Source of the DNA: Trileptium ribeirensis
Lineage: Eukaryota > Nematoda > Enoplea > Enoplida > Thoracostomopsidae
Assembly: GCA_030248225.1 (NCBI GenBank)
Contig: JASANE010003329.1
Location: 1-64,000, forward strand
Reading direction: 5' to 3'
Length of the DNA: 64,000 bases
Shown here: positions 21,901 to 33,790 of the stretch, one piece after another
Layout: every line of letters starts with the position of its first letter
Numbering within the stretch: the first letter of the stretch is position 1
Notes under the pieces: generated by a model
Databases searched by the model: none
Seen by the model: the letters and a program-made list of their open reading frames with translations, nothing else
Told to the model about the DNA's origin: nothing
Made by a program: the position numbers and the translations under genes

Positions 21901-24872
21901 ATAATAAGGACTGTATAAACCTGGCTACATTGGTTAGGGGGGATGATTAGGTCAAAAATGGTATTTTAATGCTAAACATCACAGGGTATGCCAAAGGCTA
22001 TCCATACCAGAATTGGAGGAATTTGGTCCACCCACTAAAGAATTACAGTGGGCATCCCCTATAGCATGTTCTGTATTGTCTTTAAAATAAAGAATTTTGT
22101 AAATTCTTCATAAAATTACGTTTACAGAGAGTTTAAAATAAAATTTGAGTGTTAGGGCTACAGTGAATTGTAAATATCGAATTTGAGTGTAGCCTTGGGT
22201 GCCTCAAGTATTAGGGCTACATTAGCGCAAATGTATTTGTGCTGAATTTCCTGTAAAATCTTAAAAATTTGTTATGAGTTAGGAATTCCGAGAATTTCAT
22301 AAAAAAGGTTTCTCTTACGCAAAAATTGAAACTTATGTTAGAGAACGAATTTCACAATTCTAAGAATTCGTAACCAAGTTGGCAGCAATTATATTAAAAA
22401 TTAACCGGTTAGCGAGATTTGACAACTAGGTTTCTTTGGAGTTCCAAGAAATCGGGTTTAGAAAGTTTATTTAAGCAGTTGCGCAGTTATATCAGGGCCT
22501 CAGTCGGCCTCAGAAGCTGCGCAATCAGGGTGAGTACGGTTCAGCCGTTTATTTGTTTAAAGTGTGTAGAATTTGTAATTTGCTGTAGTGTGAGAAATAA
22601 ACTATATCCGATATAAGTGGTGACACATTAAGGCCTTAGGATTATGTTCATGAAATAGAATATCCATTGGTACTCGCATTGTTATATCTTGTAGCAACCT
22701 TCGTTTACTTCGTGTCTAATTTACAGTGGGACTAAACACCCCTAGGACCACGTAGGCTACAAAATTGTCTTCCATATTAATGGGCACCATAGGATACACT
22801 TAGTCACCAAAGGTGTATGCAATGTTTTATATGGACAAATGCACATTCTACAACAGCGCATAGAGAAGAATTTATTATGTAATAAGATACAGTAAACTAA
22901 ACTCATCTCTTTAATGCACATTCCAAATAATGTAGATACGGAGAGAAACAAAAGCCATAATTATTCCAGAACGGTCAAGGCAAAAAAGATGTTCCATTGC
23001 TATATGCGAGCAATTTGGTTTTGTGTCCGTAACTGTGTGCCAGCCCGCCAGTATCATCTTTTACTGCACAGCTTGTGGTGACAAAGATATTCAATGTATC
23101 TTCTGCTTAATTATGACTACAACAGTTAGCAGCACTATATTTAGCAAACTTTTTAAAACTATACAAAACTCGTGAGTTCGCGAAAACATGAGTTATTGTA
23201 AAGTAGAATGCCCCCAAATACCTTAGTTGAAAGCCATGTGTCCAATAATTAGGTAATTGCCTTGTGATATAAGCTACTTTATTTTATAATGGCATTAAAT
23301 GTTCTTGAATTTTAATTCAAATTTGTCCAGCTAGTTCATATCTATGGTATGGCACGAACACCTGTGCCTCCGGAATAGAAGAGGTGGGCGGAAGACGTCG
23401 GAGCGAACCCTATATTATGATTTAATACGACTCCTATTGGCGTCCTCTGCCCTCTAAAGCACGACCACTTCAGGTATACAACTCGGACACCGAGAGTTTT
23501 CATTCGATAAAAAAATTCAGTGCTGACACTACGAACTCGGTAATGGTTATTTCGCCATGTACAATACTCGCGATAAATGAGTGTTGCCTTTCAAACGTAC
23601 GAACATCGAATAGAAATCTAACAATTTATTATTCTCGAAAACTTTTTGAACAGTTTTCGAAGAAGTTTAAAAAAGTGGGCCAAAATGACATATCTTGAAC
23701 AAATTTTTTAGCTTATCGAAAGAATTTCGAGCTAACATCTAATCAATAACACTTATTTCTGGCGAGTACAGTATCTGATGATGCAAAAAAAGTTCACACC
23801 GTAGAACACTATAAAAATCTGTAAACAAAGTGGAACACCGTAAAACAGTAAGGTCAGACCGAGAAATAAGCATGAGACCTTTCGTTGGGTACAGTACCCT
23901 CCAAAAATGACTGTCGCTCGCTCGCGACTCGCTCGACACTCGCTCGCAACTCGCTCGAAATAAATTTTGTTCTAAAAATAGAATTTTCTATTAATTTAAA
24001 TAGTTGCAAAATCTCGAGCGAGCAACTCGCTCGCGACTCGTTCGAACTCGCTCGCTCGAAATGCGACGCTTATTTTTGGCGAGTACTGTATCTCAGCGCA
24101 CCACCGCTCGGCCAAATCTTTGCGCATGTTAAACTGTACGTTGCAGGAAGTCGGTCACCGTGCCTACATCCCTGAGATTTATAATGCGACTGATCCTTTA
24201 ATCATTGCGTACAAAATATACTACATCATACTCCCGCAAAAGAGCGGCATCCGATCTTTGCTTTAGTCGAAAGTCACGCAGCTGCTAGTAAAACAATACG
24301 GTCTGGCAAAGGCTAAAACTGTGCGTTGTTCGATCGTCCGTCACAACTAATAGACCGATCACCTTATGTATGAATCTTGCAAAATTACAATGATAGTATA
24401 CTCCTCTCCGCAGTGTGGCATTCATTGCCGTTTTTATATTCTAAACTTTATGGTTCTGTGTACTGGCATAGGTGCAATACTTACGCATATATGTTATTTA
24501 AAAATCGTGTTTTTCGAACATAACTTACTAATGGTTGAGTTTGGAACTAGTAACCAGCGGCAAATCTAGCAATAACAGAAGGAGTGGAACCCATGCATCA
24601 ATAACAGGCATTAATTTCATTATGAGCTATACAACACTACAAACTTTTCAATTACTACGCCTGATGAATACTATTACAATTAATACGCACAGAGCACCTA
24701 CCAACATGCTAGCCTATTGATTACATATGATCTCTAACGTGTCGAAGAAAATAATGTTTACCTTTTACATATGGCAACATTTTGGGGGTCGTGTTTAAAC
24801 GGACAGCCAGATTTCTCCATCCGGAAGCATTTTCCATATCGGCAGTAAAATATGCAGTCGATACCTCGACGC
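18806..24872 (-). CDS. ZC3H3: CCCH zinc-finger protein resembling ZC3H3, C-terminal part in four exons
   Basis: Four minus-strand exons (24872-24762, 21389-21194, 20828-20698, 18950-18806) join with matching phases (2, 0, 2) and consensus GT..AG borders. They give one frame of about 193 residues holding four CCCH fingers in the close spacing typical of ZC3H3 (SMICL). In ZC3H3 the fingers sit in the C-terminal half; the protein acts in the nucleus in polyadenylation and mRNA export, with proposed links to CPSF. The window lacks the N-terminal exons, which should lie above 24.9 kb on this strand; I could not find them. Introns of about 3.4, 0.37 and 1.75 kb carry TA-flanked MITEs. The family call rests on finger pattern and order; a CPSF30-like protein is less likely because linkers such as ICKRFLRGTC and CPYVHV suit ZC3H3. 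Confidence 0.8.
20303..20468. mobile_element. Tc1/mariner-type MITE (166 bp, TA-flanked)
   Basis: Starts CAGTACCCACAAAAATGA and ends with the inverted form (TCATTTCTGGCGCAAACTG), with TA on each side. Subterminal parts carry self-complementary cgctcgctcga strings. It lies in the last intron of the ZC3H3-like gene. Confidence 0.75.
20598..20636. mobile_element. Remnant of the same MITE family (about 39 bp)
   Basis: CAGCACTCGCCAGAAATGAG is followed within 20 bp by the opposite end CGCGAGTACCG. The interior is almost completely deleted, leaving the two ends back to back, 130 bp from the full copy at 20303. Confidence 0.6.
20698..20828 (-). CDS. ZC3H3: ZC3H3-like exon C (end of finger four and basic tail)
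   Basis: Acceptor cagtaattttag is followed by CPMKHE, which supplies the final Cys and His needed by the finger left open at the end of exon B. A basic region follows (PKLKFTRRGTGRDNK) and the exon ends SSR with donor gttagc. Length 131 bp fits a phase 0 start and phase 2 end. A plus-strand ATG with a gtgagt donor overlaps this exon and is considered chance. Confidence 0.75.
21194..21389 (-). CDS. ZC3H3: ZC3H3-like exon B (fingers two, three and start of four)
   Basis: Acceptor ttaattttag, then G completes Arg. FLRGTCDINGCPFSHV forms one finger with the preceding ICKR. LCAYFQRGRCTRNTCPYVHV is the next, and CPNFIKGFCSKGVE begins the last. The exon ends in phase 0 at GAG before donor gtacgg. 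Reading past the donor gives an unrelated tail without Cys, which supports splicing here. Confidence 0.85.
23562..23771. mobile_element. Tc1/mariner-type MITE (210 bp, TA-flanked)
   Basis: The left end CAATACTCGCGATAAATGAG and right end CTTATTTCTGGCGAGTACAG are inverted repeats with a few mismatches. TA flanks both sides. The interior is AT-rich with tcgaa palindromes. It lies in the large ZC3H3-like intron, 120 bp from the next copy. Confidence 0.7.
23892..24088. mobile_element. Tc1/mariner-type MITE with CTCG-repeat arms (197 bp)
   Basis: CAGTACCCTCCAAAAATGAC at the left and TATTTTTGGCGAGTACTG at the right, flanked by TA. Both arms contain runs of ctcgctcgcgact and its complement, so the whole element folds into a long hairpin. 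Confidence 0.75.
24762..24872 (-). CDS. ZC3H3: ZC3H3-like exon A (first CCCH finger)
   Basis: Acceptor tacttattttag precedes a G that completes a split codon. The exon reads RRGIDCIFYCRYGKC, then CPFKHDPQNVAICK, and ends in AG before donor gtaaac. The cysteines and the His of KHD form the first finger. The 111-bp exon starts and ends in phase 2, so the preceding exon must end with two bases of a codon. Confidence 0.8.
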
Positions 24873-26057
24873 CTAAAATAAGTACTGAACAGTACTAATT
24901 ATTGAAACGGAACGAGCGTATAAAGTGGAGTTTTGTCAAATACCGTTAAACTGTGCAACAAAAATTCTAAAAAACTCACTAAGTAAACCGATTCGACGCT
25001 ATTAGTAAATTTTATGGTAAAAACAACGTGTTTTGTTATAAAATGAAAACCCTTTTTTAATCACAGCAACGCCGTTTGTTATTTTACTATATAAAATATC
25101 GAAAAGATGTAAGACAACGAACTGCTATGGAAATCAGTTTTATTACAACGTTCGCCGTATCATTTGTTAGTTGACTCACTAAAAGTTATAAAACAGGTAG
25201 AACGCCAAACAATGTGTAAAACTTATATGTTTCAGCGTTCGCTCAAAACCTTTGTTTTTCGCTCGGCTCACTAATAGAAAACGAACAAAATGATTGACAC
25301 CTCACGCCTCGGTGTTGAAAGTATTTGCTCTCTAAGTATACGTTCAAGCTGTTTTGCTCACTACGTTAAACACTATATGACTGATTAAATTCATACATAT
25401 CGCAACTTAATTTGTTCCACTGTGTAAAATAACAACAAATAGTGCTTGATGTACCTCTTAATAAGTAATGCATGAGTAAACTTAAGCTGTGCCCCTTATC
25501 ATCCTCTTTTGTCAAAAGCAATTGCCATTCAGTTGTTCACTGAACACAAATTTCATTTTTGCATTGAAGAACAGAAATTAGTCCAATTCATATTTCATAC
25601 ATTATAATTTGAAAATGTTCGCGAACACATCGGTGTTAAAGTACAGGGGCCGAATTGCATTCGCTAATGGCGTTATGGAACAGAAAAATGTCGAAATCGA
25701 ATACGGCTACTGAAATCCGAGTTTTGTTCTCTAACAACGCTTTGTACATGGTGTCAAAAGAGGATGGTTGGGGAACAATGGTGAAATTTGACAATGTCCT
25801 TTAATGGTTTTAAGATTACACGCATAACTCAACCTTGGCTGGCCGATTGATTTTCTTGATGGCTTATTGCAAAGCTCTCTTTTTGGCCCTTTAGAAACGT
25901 GAAGACTGATTTCAACATTTTCGCCGGGGAAGGTCCTGAAATCGCTTTATATATTGAAGTTATCTTAGTCAGATTGGGCACATTTTGTAGAGCAAATTTT
26001 GTTTTCAATCAGCCTATATAAGACTAGTTAATGCTTTGCTATACGCATCTCTTGGCA
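24873..26057. other. Upstream of ZC3H3-like exon A; no exon recognised
   Basis: The missing N-terminal exons of the gene should lie here or beyond, but no minus-strand frame with good splice borders and recognisable content was found. Confidence 0.3.
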
Positions 26058-26059
26058 TA

Positions 26060-26254
26060 CAGTACTCGCCAGAAATGAGTGCTGTTCCTTCGATAAATTC
26101 AAAATTTTGTTCGAAATGTGTTCAAAATTTTGACGCACTTTTTTAAATTTGTTCGAAGGCTGATCGAAGTTTGCTCGAGAATAAATATATTTTGTTCGAT
26201 ATCTGTTCGATGTTCGTTCGTTCGAAATGTCATACTCATTTCTGGCGAGTACTG
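26060..26254. mobile_element. Tc1/mariner-type MITE with near-perfect ends (195 bp)
   Basis: The terminal CAGTACTCGCCAGAAATGAG is matched by its exact complement at the right end, and TA flanks both sides (26058-26059, 26255-26256). Interior arms carry ttcgttcgttcga and its counterparts. The perfect ends suggest this is the youngest copy of the family in the window. Confidence 0.85.
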
Positions 26255-28130
26255 TATAGGATTATTTGGATCAAAGCGCTTTTATGAGACCCAAAACGAA
26301 AATGGTAATATCTCCACAATCACGAGAAATATTTTGTACAGCAATTCATTTCATATGTAGCTGCAATTGCGGTGTGCTACTGTTGTCAGTATTTACGCTG
26401 CAGGATTGGTTCAAAAAGGTTTTTGCATTGGCCATGATTCGCAAAAATACACAAAAATAATCTCCGCAACCACTCACGGCATATGGAAGTTTTTAATCTA
26501 ATTTTGTACTGCAATTTGTTCTCTATGTATCTGCCACAATATATATCACACGATTGAACGCAAATGTGATTTTCAATGGACCTATGGAAACCCAAATCCA
26601 ATTTATAAAATATTTTAAATTTTGGCATTCAAAAAACTGAATTGAATTTTCACAAGTTTTGATATTAAAACCCACCGGGTGAACTAGGTGATATCCACCA
26701 TGCGCTCCAAGCAAAATTCCGCATCATCGCATTTTGATCAAAGGGCTCCCTGGTTCATGGCCCCTGAATAATTTTAGCAAATGTCGAAGCCCGTGCTACA
26801 CAAACGGTAATAAAGTTTTGAAGAAAATTACGAGATAGCCGGTAGTTAATGCTTTTGAAGTATAGCGATATGAAGTAACATGTTCACCGTGTGACCTAAG
26901 GTCCATTTGTTTTGCTAGGTAATAATGATTAAGTTACATAGGCTTGATACTGGCATATAAGTTGAACATATTAATATCAATATTAACGACGAGACAGCAA
27001 GGCTTTCAACCACGTTGTCTTTAGTGCAAAGTTAGTCTGATGATGTTGGAAGTGTGATTTATTCGCTGGCACATAAAAATATAAAAAATGTTGAATACCG
27101 AATATCCTCCGCACTCCAGCTATGTATATTGGTGTTTTTGTGCCATTTTGCTAAACTCTGTGCACTTTCACATTGCGAGCGCAATAATCGAATATATCTA
27201 TTCAATTATTCAAGCAACATGACTGATATTCGGCAGCTCATTTTGTGATATAATGCTCAATAATATAGCTGTGTATGTTATGTCATTCTAAATTACATAT
27301 CAACACTCAGAATTCAATATCTAAGCCATAACACAAGCAACCAGTTATAAGTCTAAAAATTTAACTACCACAATGACTTCTCGGTAAGTCAACGACCACC
27401 AGGAATGCATAGCTTCTTCTCCAGAAGTCATATTCTACCCCTACTAAATTAAACAGCGCAATCATTGACGATTGTTGCAATATACTGCAAAGTAGTTAAT
27501 TATTTGTCGTATGTGATTTAATACCTACCATGATAAGCGATTCATGAGCGCAATACGGAATCGTTAGCCTATTGATGCTAAAAATTTTGAAAACATTCCA
27601 CATTAGCTTTTCACAAAAACTACCTTTCTTCTTTCAATGTAGAAACAATCATTCTAGTATGTGTACGCTTACATGTTCCGAGAATAAATTGAAAGGCTAT
27701 TATTAACGCTGGATTTACCCTAGGTAATAGCAGCCATTAATATTGCTCCTCTGCTGCTGCGTAACTTTCGAGTAAACAACTGATGCAGCAATCTTTATGA
27801 TTTTTTTAATGGTTGATTAAATCAGAAAGTCGCGTGCGCTGGATATAAGGGTTGATCTAAATCGTTTTTTAAATATGGAGTGGTTTTTTAATGGTCATGC
27901 TGGCTCTAACAGCAAAATTTGGGTACCTAGCTTTTCATATTTTATTTCTGCCACGCTGGTTAGGTATATTTCTGTTAATTACTGTCTACCTACTCTGTTC
28001 ATTACTGTTAGCTACTTTCTACCAGCTCTATACTATTAAGACTAGGATAACTGCAGCGTTTCAAATCTCTTTCGGAAACTCACACAAAAGTTCATATGAC
28101 CCAGAATGTAATGCTGGACACATTTGTTAA
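26255..28130. other. Intergenic; nothing assigned
   Basis: AT-rich DNA without a supported gene. An 80-codon hydrophobic plus-strand frame at 27891-28130 has no recognisable features and ends next to the tRNA-like sequence. I regard it as chance. Confidence 0.35.
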
Positions 28131-28215
28131 ATCGTAGCCGCGTGGTCTAACGCGTTGTTCCGTCTAACCAGTTCAGAGGGTGTATGTTCAACTCCTACCA
28201 GCACCTCAATTTTTA
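28131..28215 (+). tRNA. tRNA pseudogene or tRNA-derived SINE head
   Basis: TAGCCGCGTGG (28135-28145) fits box A and TGTTCAACTCC (28185-28195) fits box B with one mismatch. A T-arm GTATG/CCTAC surrounds the TTCAACT loop, and a TTTTT terminator follows at about 28210. The acceptor and D stems do not pair well, so it is probably not a working tRNA. A directly following body typical of a SINE was not recognised. Confidence 0.5.
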
Positions 28216-28395
28216 CATTTGGAGTAGCTTTTTGTTCTAAGCATATTAATGATGCTTCTAACATATATATAAAATCATTATGAAACTAATATTGCACTAA
28301 GAAGAGGTTACTGAAGTCGTTGCTATGTCGTTTATTCTAATGATGAAGATTAAATGATTAATTTATATGCCAAAGTCGAGACTACGTAGGTTCAA

Positions 28396-29715
28396 CTGGG
28401 ACCGAAACTAGCAACGGGAACCGTCTATTTAAGCCGGATCCAGAACCTGGTCTTCCAAACTTCTAGAGTAAAACAGACGAAGGAAGAAATGAAGGTACTG
28501 TGGATTTAAATATATTTTACATTGAACTTAATATATTGCGGTGATATTACTGTCTCTCTGGAATTTAAAGAAGGTGAGGAAGCTAATAATGTTATCTTCG
28601 ATCAAGATGTCGTTTTTTGGACCCCAGAGCAAAAACTGCTTTCAACTATACAGCACTGCGCAAACGAACGAAATGTCGTTGTAACGCATGGAGAGTAGAC
28701 TAAAAATTTCGCCCTACCTCCACTCTCCATCACCTCCCATTACTAGACATACGCTTCTTACATGTTATTTATAAGAAAGCTGAAATTATTGGCTTATATT
28801 GTTCTAAAAGAAATAAAAGAAGGTATATACACTATAATTTTTTGATCATTGGTCAGAGACATTGTCCAGGCTAGCGTTGGGGAGTCACTCTCCGTCAGCT
28901 AGATGATAGTGATGATTTTCTGATGTGAATGCTATAAAAGAGACAATCTGTAATACTGCTCGCACTGCTTCAAAAAATACAGTTCATTCCCAAGAACGCA
29001 ATTTCTGGCTGCGTTGCTGATATGTTAAAACTAATTTACAAAGTTCTCAAGCGCACTGGCTGGTGCTTAACGCAATTGGCCTAGTACCAGAACCGCATCG
29101 ATGATTATATACCAGACAAATGTCTTGATTGTGGGAATGGTCCGCATAATACCCAACATCTATTCCAATGCCCAGCTAATCCCGCAGTGCTGACTGTCGA
29201 CCTGTGGTTACAACCGGTAGAAGTGGCGAGCACCTCAAACTAGACACGTAATGGATCAAAAGACAAGCTACAAGAAAAAATAACAACATGACGCAATTTA
29301 TGTAAGCCAATCTAACAGTTTAGTACTTCTAAATAATTCATACTCTGTTATATATGAAGTTGGGCCGGTTCAATTCTAACATACACTGCAGATTTCTGAA
29401 TGAGTAAAACAGTTACTACAAGCATCGCTTGTCTTTGTTTTGTTGGCGAACTTCTGCAGTATCAATATGAGAAATTCTTAATACAATTATACGGCTTACG
29501 TTTCACATGGCAATTTGCTGCGTTAATCTTTGCTTTGGTTTCGTTGTACAGAAACTTGATCATTGTGTATATATAAAACATGTTTGGATCACAGATGTAG
29601 GAAAAAACTAGGCAATTCTTAAATAGAAATTCCGGTTTCGGGTGGCTTTTGCCTTTGGCCGGACCCGCAACCGGAACACGGTTTTACCCGGAACCGCAAT
29701 TACGGTCATTCCCTG
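28396..29715. mobile_element. Non-autonomous hAT element, older copy (about 1.3 kb)
   Basis: Homologous along its length to the element at 34603-35767: shared landmarks are caaacg-ggaac-like ends, gaaggaagaaat, attgcggtg-atatta, ctgctcgcact and gcaaccggaacac near the right end. The left end (ctgggaccgaaact) is eroded; the right end reads ggtcattccctg. Both flanks have ggttca, a decayed target duplication. No transposase frame remains. A TATAAAAG at 28932 sits at the same place as gctataaataag in the other copy. Confidence 0.75.
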
Positions 29716-29827
29716 GTTCACAAATATTCACGGGCTGAACTACAGAAGCATAGATTCCAATATAACAGGATGCAGGTCGAACATATGACCCCCAAATTGT
29801 AAAAACCCAAGGGTTCGTACGAAGCAT

Positions 29828-29945
29828 CAGTCCTGGCCAGAAATAAGTGCAAGAAAATCGATCGAAATTTCGATCGATTTCGATTAAACGAAATTTCGAT
29901 CCATTTCGACCAAACGAAATTTCGATTAAACTAAATTACAATTTT
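29828..29945. mobile_element. Left part of a Tc1/mariner-type MITE
   Basis: CAGTCCTGGCCAGAAATAAG followed by alternating cgatcgaaatttcgat strings. This matches, inverted, the right part of the element at 39771-39892. No right end is visible, so the copy is truncated. Confidence 0.6.
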
Positions 29946-32290
29946 TTTGTTTTGCGTTTCCGTGTCGGTTATGATTCTATATATACAGCAATACCAGTCG
30001 GTATTATGCCATTTCCACCAATTGAATCAATGCCCGAACATACTTATATATTCTACTATCGACAAGAGTGAAACAGTAGTGGACTCGGCCTTTGTGCTAT
30101 CACTTCTGCGAAGACTGCATAAAAGAGAAGAATATGACATTTCTGCTTTAGCACATGTAAGCCCGTTTTGACCACGCGATGGTTTTCGACCTGACTTCCT
30201 AGTTTTTAGGGGTGTATCCGACCTACCCTGTTCCTATATCTTATAGGCTTATGATGGTAGACGAAAGCGTTGCAATGATCCAGTATCTCCTCTTCATCAG
30301 TAAACTTTCAAGTCCTAGTTACCTACTCAGTCAGAAATTATATACAATGCTGCAATACAACCATCCGAAACTAGAGTTCTACTATACTACTCCTGTATAC
30401 TGTTGAATCGAATTCAAAGTTGTAATCAATCCAGGCGATGTCATCATACATATAGTATCATACATAAAGAGTCGAAAAAATTACGTACAGATAATAACTA
30501 GTCCATCAGTGTAGTCGAAAAATATGTATTATGTCTTTATTGTTACTATTACTACTGGACAACTATGGAATTTATTATGTTCAATATTAAGTTTCAAAGG
30601 TAGACTGTAATATAATAATGGCGTCGGAAGGGGGGTACTTAGAGGCCATGGGCACGACGGACAAGTCCTCCCTGGTAAAGCTTTCAATTTCTTACACATT
30701 AGCACTTTTATAATCTAGTTGTCCCACCGGAACATTTGTTGGATTTAAAGTTGTCCCCTAAAGGAAATCTCTGCCTACACCCCCGCTCAAGCAAGCAAGC
30801 AGTCCCTATCCCAGTTCTACATTTTTGGTAATTAACGTTACAAATATCGTTTAATATCGGAGTTATAAATTTGTATGTAATGTTACAACATTTATTGGCA
30901 ATCAAAACAATTTGTTAGTACGTGTTCTGTAACTGAACAACCAGGGGGGTAACCAAGGGGGCCATGGCGGAGGTCGGTGCGACCATCTGTGTCCCCCGTG
31001 AAGGATGGCATAGAAGAGAAAGAAGGATGTCAACCATATAAATCTCAGTCATCTATAAACTGTGCCGCTGAAAAAATTTGTATCCCTTGGGTAACCCAGT
31101 GTCCCACGTAGAGAAATTTCTGGCTAGTGAACAACTGGTCACCAAATGCATCAAATCGAGCGCCAGAAGAGTAATTTTTTTGGCATTTAGTAGTCGGCGC
31201 GTGAAAATAACATTCATTCATTGTCATTTTTATATTTTTAGATATTATATTTTCTGGAACTTTGACAAAAAGTTTGCGTAATTTATTTTGATTGAAGCAA
31301 TTTTTCATTTGTTGTACGTATCTATGACTAGAACGGACCAGGGCAGGATTTAAGAGGGCGCAAGCGGTTCACGTAAAAACTGCTGTTGTAAGAAAAAATA
31401 ACGTCGACGAAGCAGTGCGACCCAGCAAAATCAGTTTTTGGAAGCCAGAGGTTTCAACAGAGCAAAAAGGCACCCTACTTTATGAAAATTTTGGGTTGAG
31501 TTGACTTTTCCAAAACAAGTGGCTTTTGCCCCGTAAAGATCCCAAGCCATCGTGATCCAACAAAACCCTTCACACTGTTTTGGTGTAGTGCATCCAGAGC
31601 GCTAAATCGGACTTTTCAAATTAGCATAACTGGTGAGAATCGCAGAATTGTTTACTTGTGAGATGCAAAACCTTTGAGACTTCAAATACTGGGCTGTCTC
31701 TAATGGGGGCTGGGGAGATTCACCATCCGAGTGCCCACGCCAGCTCAGCTGGTTTCCTGACTGCTCGAGCTCCCCCAACTCCCAAAATATAACGGCTTCC
31801 CCCAGTTTAGCTTGGAGTGGCGAAAAAAACGGCTGAACACATACCATCAATCATGTCTTTTCTCCTGTCAGTACCCAATCAAATTCCCATTAGAAAATCG
31901 TGCTTGTGTGAATGGTGGTTCCGAAATATGCGAGTAGAGTTCAAGCTCCCCTGAACAGTATTAAGTAAATGGTTGTCTCACAGATTAATAAGCAGTGCCT
32001 CTTTCCAATCAATTGTTCGCTAGTCGGAGCCTCCTCCAAGATGAATATATAAGTGGTGCGTCACAAATTCAGCATTCGGTTTCAAATACCTAATAGTCTG
32101 TCTAATACCCGGTGTGGTGGTGTCAACCGCATAATGCGCCTCCGAATGGGTTGGGACTTAGACGCCAGTCTCTTAGTTGGCAAGTACTATCTGTACTATC
32201 AAGTTATTTATGAGATATTTGTGCGAATTTCAGACATCTTTTGTCATTTCTATGACACTCTGACTCATTTCTATAATTTTGCCTTAAGAT
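29946..32290. other. Intergenic; short GC-rich islands only
   Basis: No gene supported. Brief C/G-rich stretches at 30620-30680 and 30940-31010 (with ggggg and catgg motifs) resemble those near 36000 and 38820 and may be ends of dispersed elements. Confidence 0.35.
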
Positions 32291-32299
32291 AGTGGATAT

Positions 32300-33364
32300 A
32301 CGTTTTTTAAACATGGAGTTTAGTTTTGGTATGTCTGAAAATAAATTAACAAGATTACCGTATTATTGCCGTCAACGTATAATTTCCTTGAGCCAAAATG
32401 GATACAGTTCTGTTGCAATAGCAGAAATGCAGAAAGCCGATAATTACATCACCTCTAGTCGTGCTGTGAAAAACAATTCAAAGATGGATTAAAACACACT
32501 TTCTTTTTGACATTCCCAGATCCGGTAGACCTAGTATAGCAAAAATGTACAAAGCTTTATTGACAGTGTTATGATAAATGATAACGAGCTGACATCTTAC
32601 CAGTTAAGGGCGCAACTATCTAAGCAGTTTTCGGGTTCACTTGCTCCATCTGAGCTCACTATTAGACGGATTAGAAGAAATATGGGATGGAAACATTTAA
32701 ACGTTCTCTACTGTCAGGTAGTAAGATCGGTCAATAAATTGAAGCGAATTCAGTTTTGCATCCAAAGTGTCGATAACAATGTACAATTCAGGAATCACGT
32801 TTTCACGGATAAATCTACTGTACAGCTCGAGCAACACAAAAAGAAGGCTTTTGTAAAAACCGGAAAAAAGCATATGGCCCTTCGCAGTGTTGCCAAACAT
32901 CCTGTTAAAGTACATATTTGGGCAGGCATCAGCTGGGAGGGTGCGACTAGAATTTGTATATTTGATGGTCGTAAACGAATGGAATCAGTCTTGTACTGCA
33001 GTATTCTCGACATATTTTACAAACCATTCGCTCTTCAGAAATATAACGGGCAGTGTTTCTTAATTCATGATAACGCACCAACTCACGCCAGTAGTTACAC
33101 GAAATCATACATGCAGGCCAATATTTCCGCCATTGGCTGGCCGCCGGAGTCGCCAGATCTGAATTGCATCGAGTGTGTGTGGCACCAATTAAAGGAACAC
33201 TTAAGAAAAGAAATCAAGCCTTGTACCAAAGATCAACTTATAAATGGTATCAAATATTTTGGAGAACTAAGATGACAGTAACACAGTGTCGAAAATATAT
33301 CAATCATATATTTTCCGTAATTCCCGAAGGTATGAAGAATAATGGAGGACCAACGTTATATTAG
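32300..33364 (+). pseudogene. Tc1/mariner-family transposase, inactivated
   Basis: The first part (CRQRIISLSQNGYSSVAIA) is the N-terminal helix-turn-helix. After frame changes near 32465 and 32570 a 234-codon frame holds the DDE core: FTDKSTVQLEQH (first Asp, near 32808), KHPVKVHIWAGIS, IHDNAPTHAS (second Asp, near 33069) and ESPDLNCIECVWHQLKEHLR (Glu near 33169). A missing T near 33263 shifts the end; the true end reads on as WRTKMTVTQCRKYINHIFSV to NGGPTLY and a stop at 33362-33364. Between the last Asp and Glu I count 33 residues, one fewer than the usual DD34E. At least three frameshifts make it dead. Terminal repeats were not found, and the TA MITEs in this window cannot be assigned to it. 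Confidence 0.9.
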
Positions 33365-33559
33365 AGTTAGTATCTTTGTTTCATTACAATTACGTTTGTT
33401 TAAATAAACTATCGTTTCAGAATTTGTAAGATTCTAGATCATATGCCCTGTACTTTGCTATTCATAATGAATTCAACTGATATATATTACTGGGTAAAGT
33501 GGTACCGTTCTTGAGCAACCTCTGTTGTGTCTGATGTTAATGTACTAAAGATTATATAA

Positions 33560-33790
33560 AATTACGCTGAAGATACTACTGAGATTGAACAGTACAGTCT
33601 GGAGGATATAACTTTTGACGTTACCTATGCAAGGATTCAATACAAATCCAAGGGAAACACAAGGAAAGCTTGGGCAATCATAATGGCTGCAGGAACGGCT
33701 TATGATATGGCAAAAATACAAGAGCAACATGCTACAAGTATACCTAAAAGCAAAAGTCCAAATTCCTCAAACTCGACTTCATCATATCAA
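33560..33790 (+). CDS. Unrecognised coding-like fragment
   Basis: An open frame with protein-like composition: EDTTEIEQYSLEDITFDVTY, then ARIQYKSKGNTRKAWAIIMA and AGTAYDMAKIQEQ, turning into a Ser/Asn/Lys-rich tail (PKSKSPNSSNSTSS). The frame stays open to 34102 but the later part looks non-coding. The balanced, charged first 60 residues resemble a conserved domain, yet I do not recognise the family. It may be an exon (borders unclear) or a decayed retrocopy next to the mariner relic. Confidence 0.4.
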
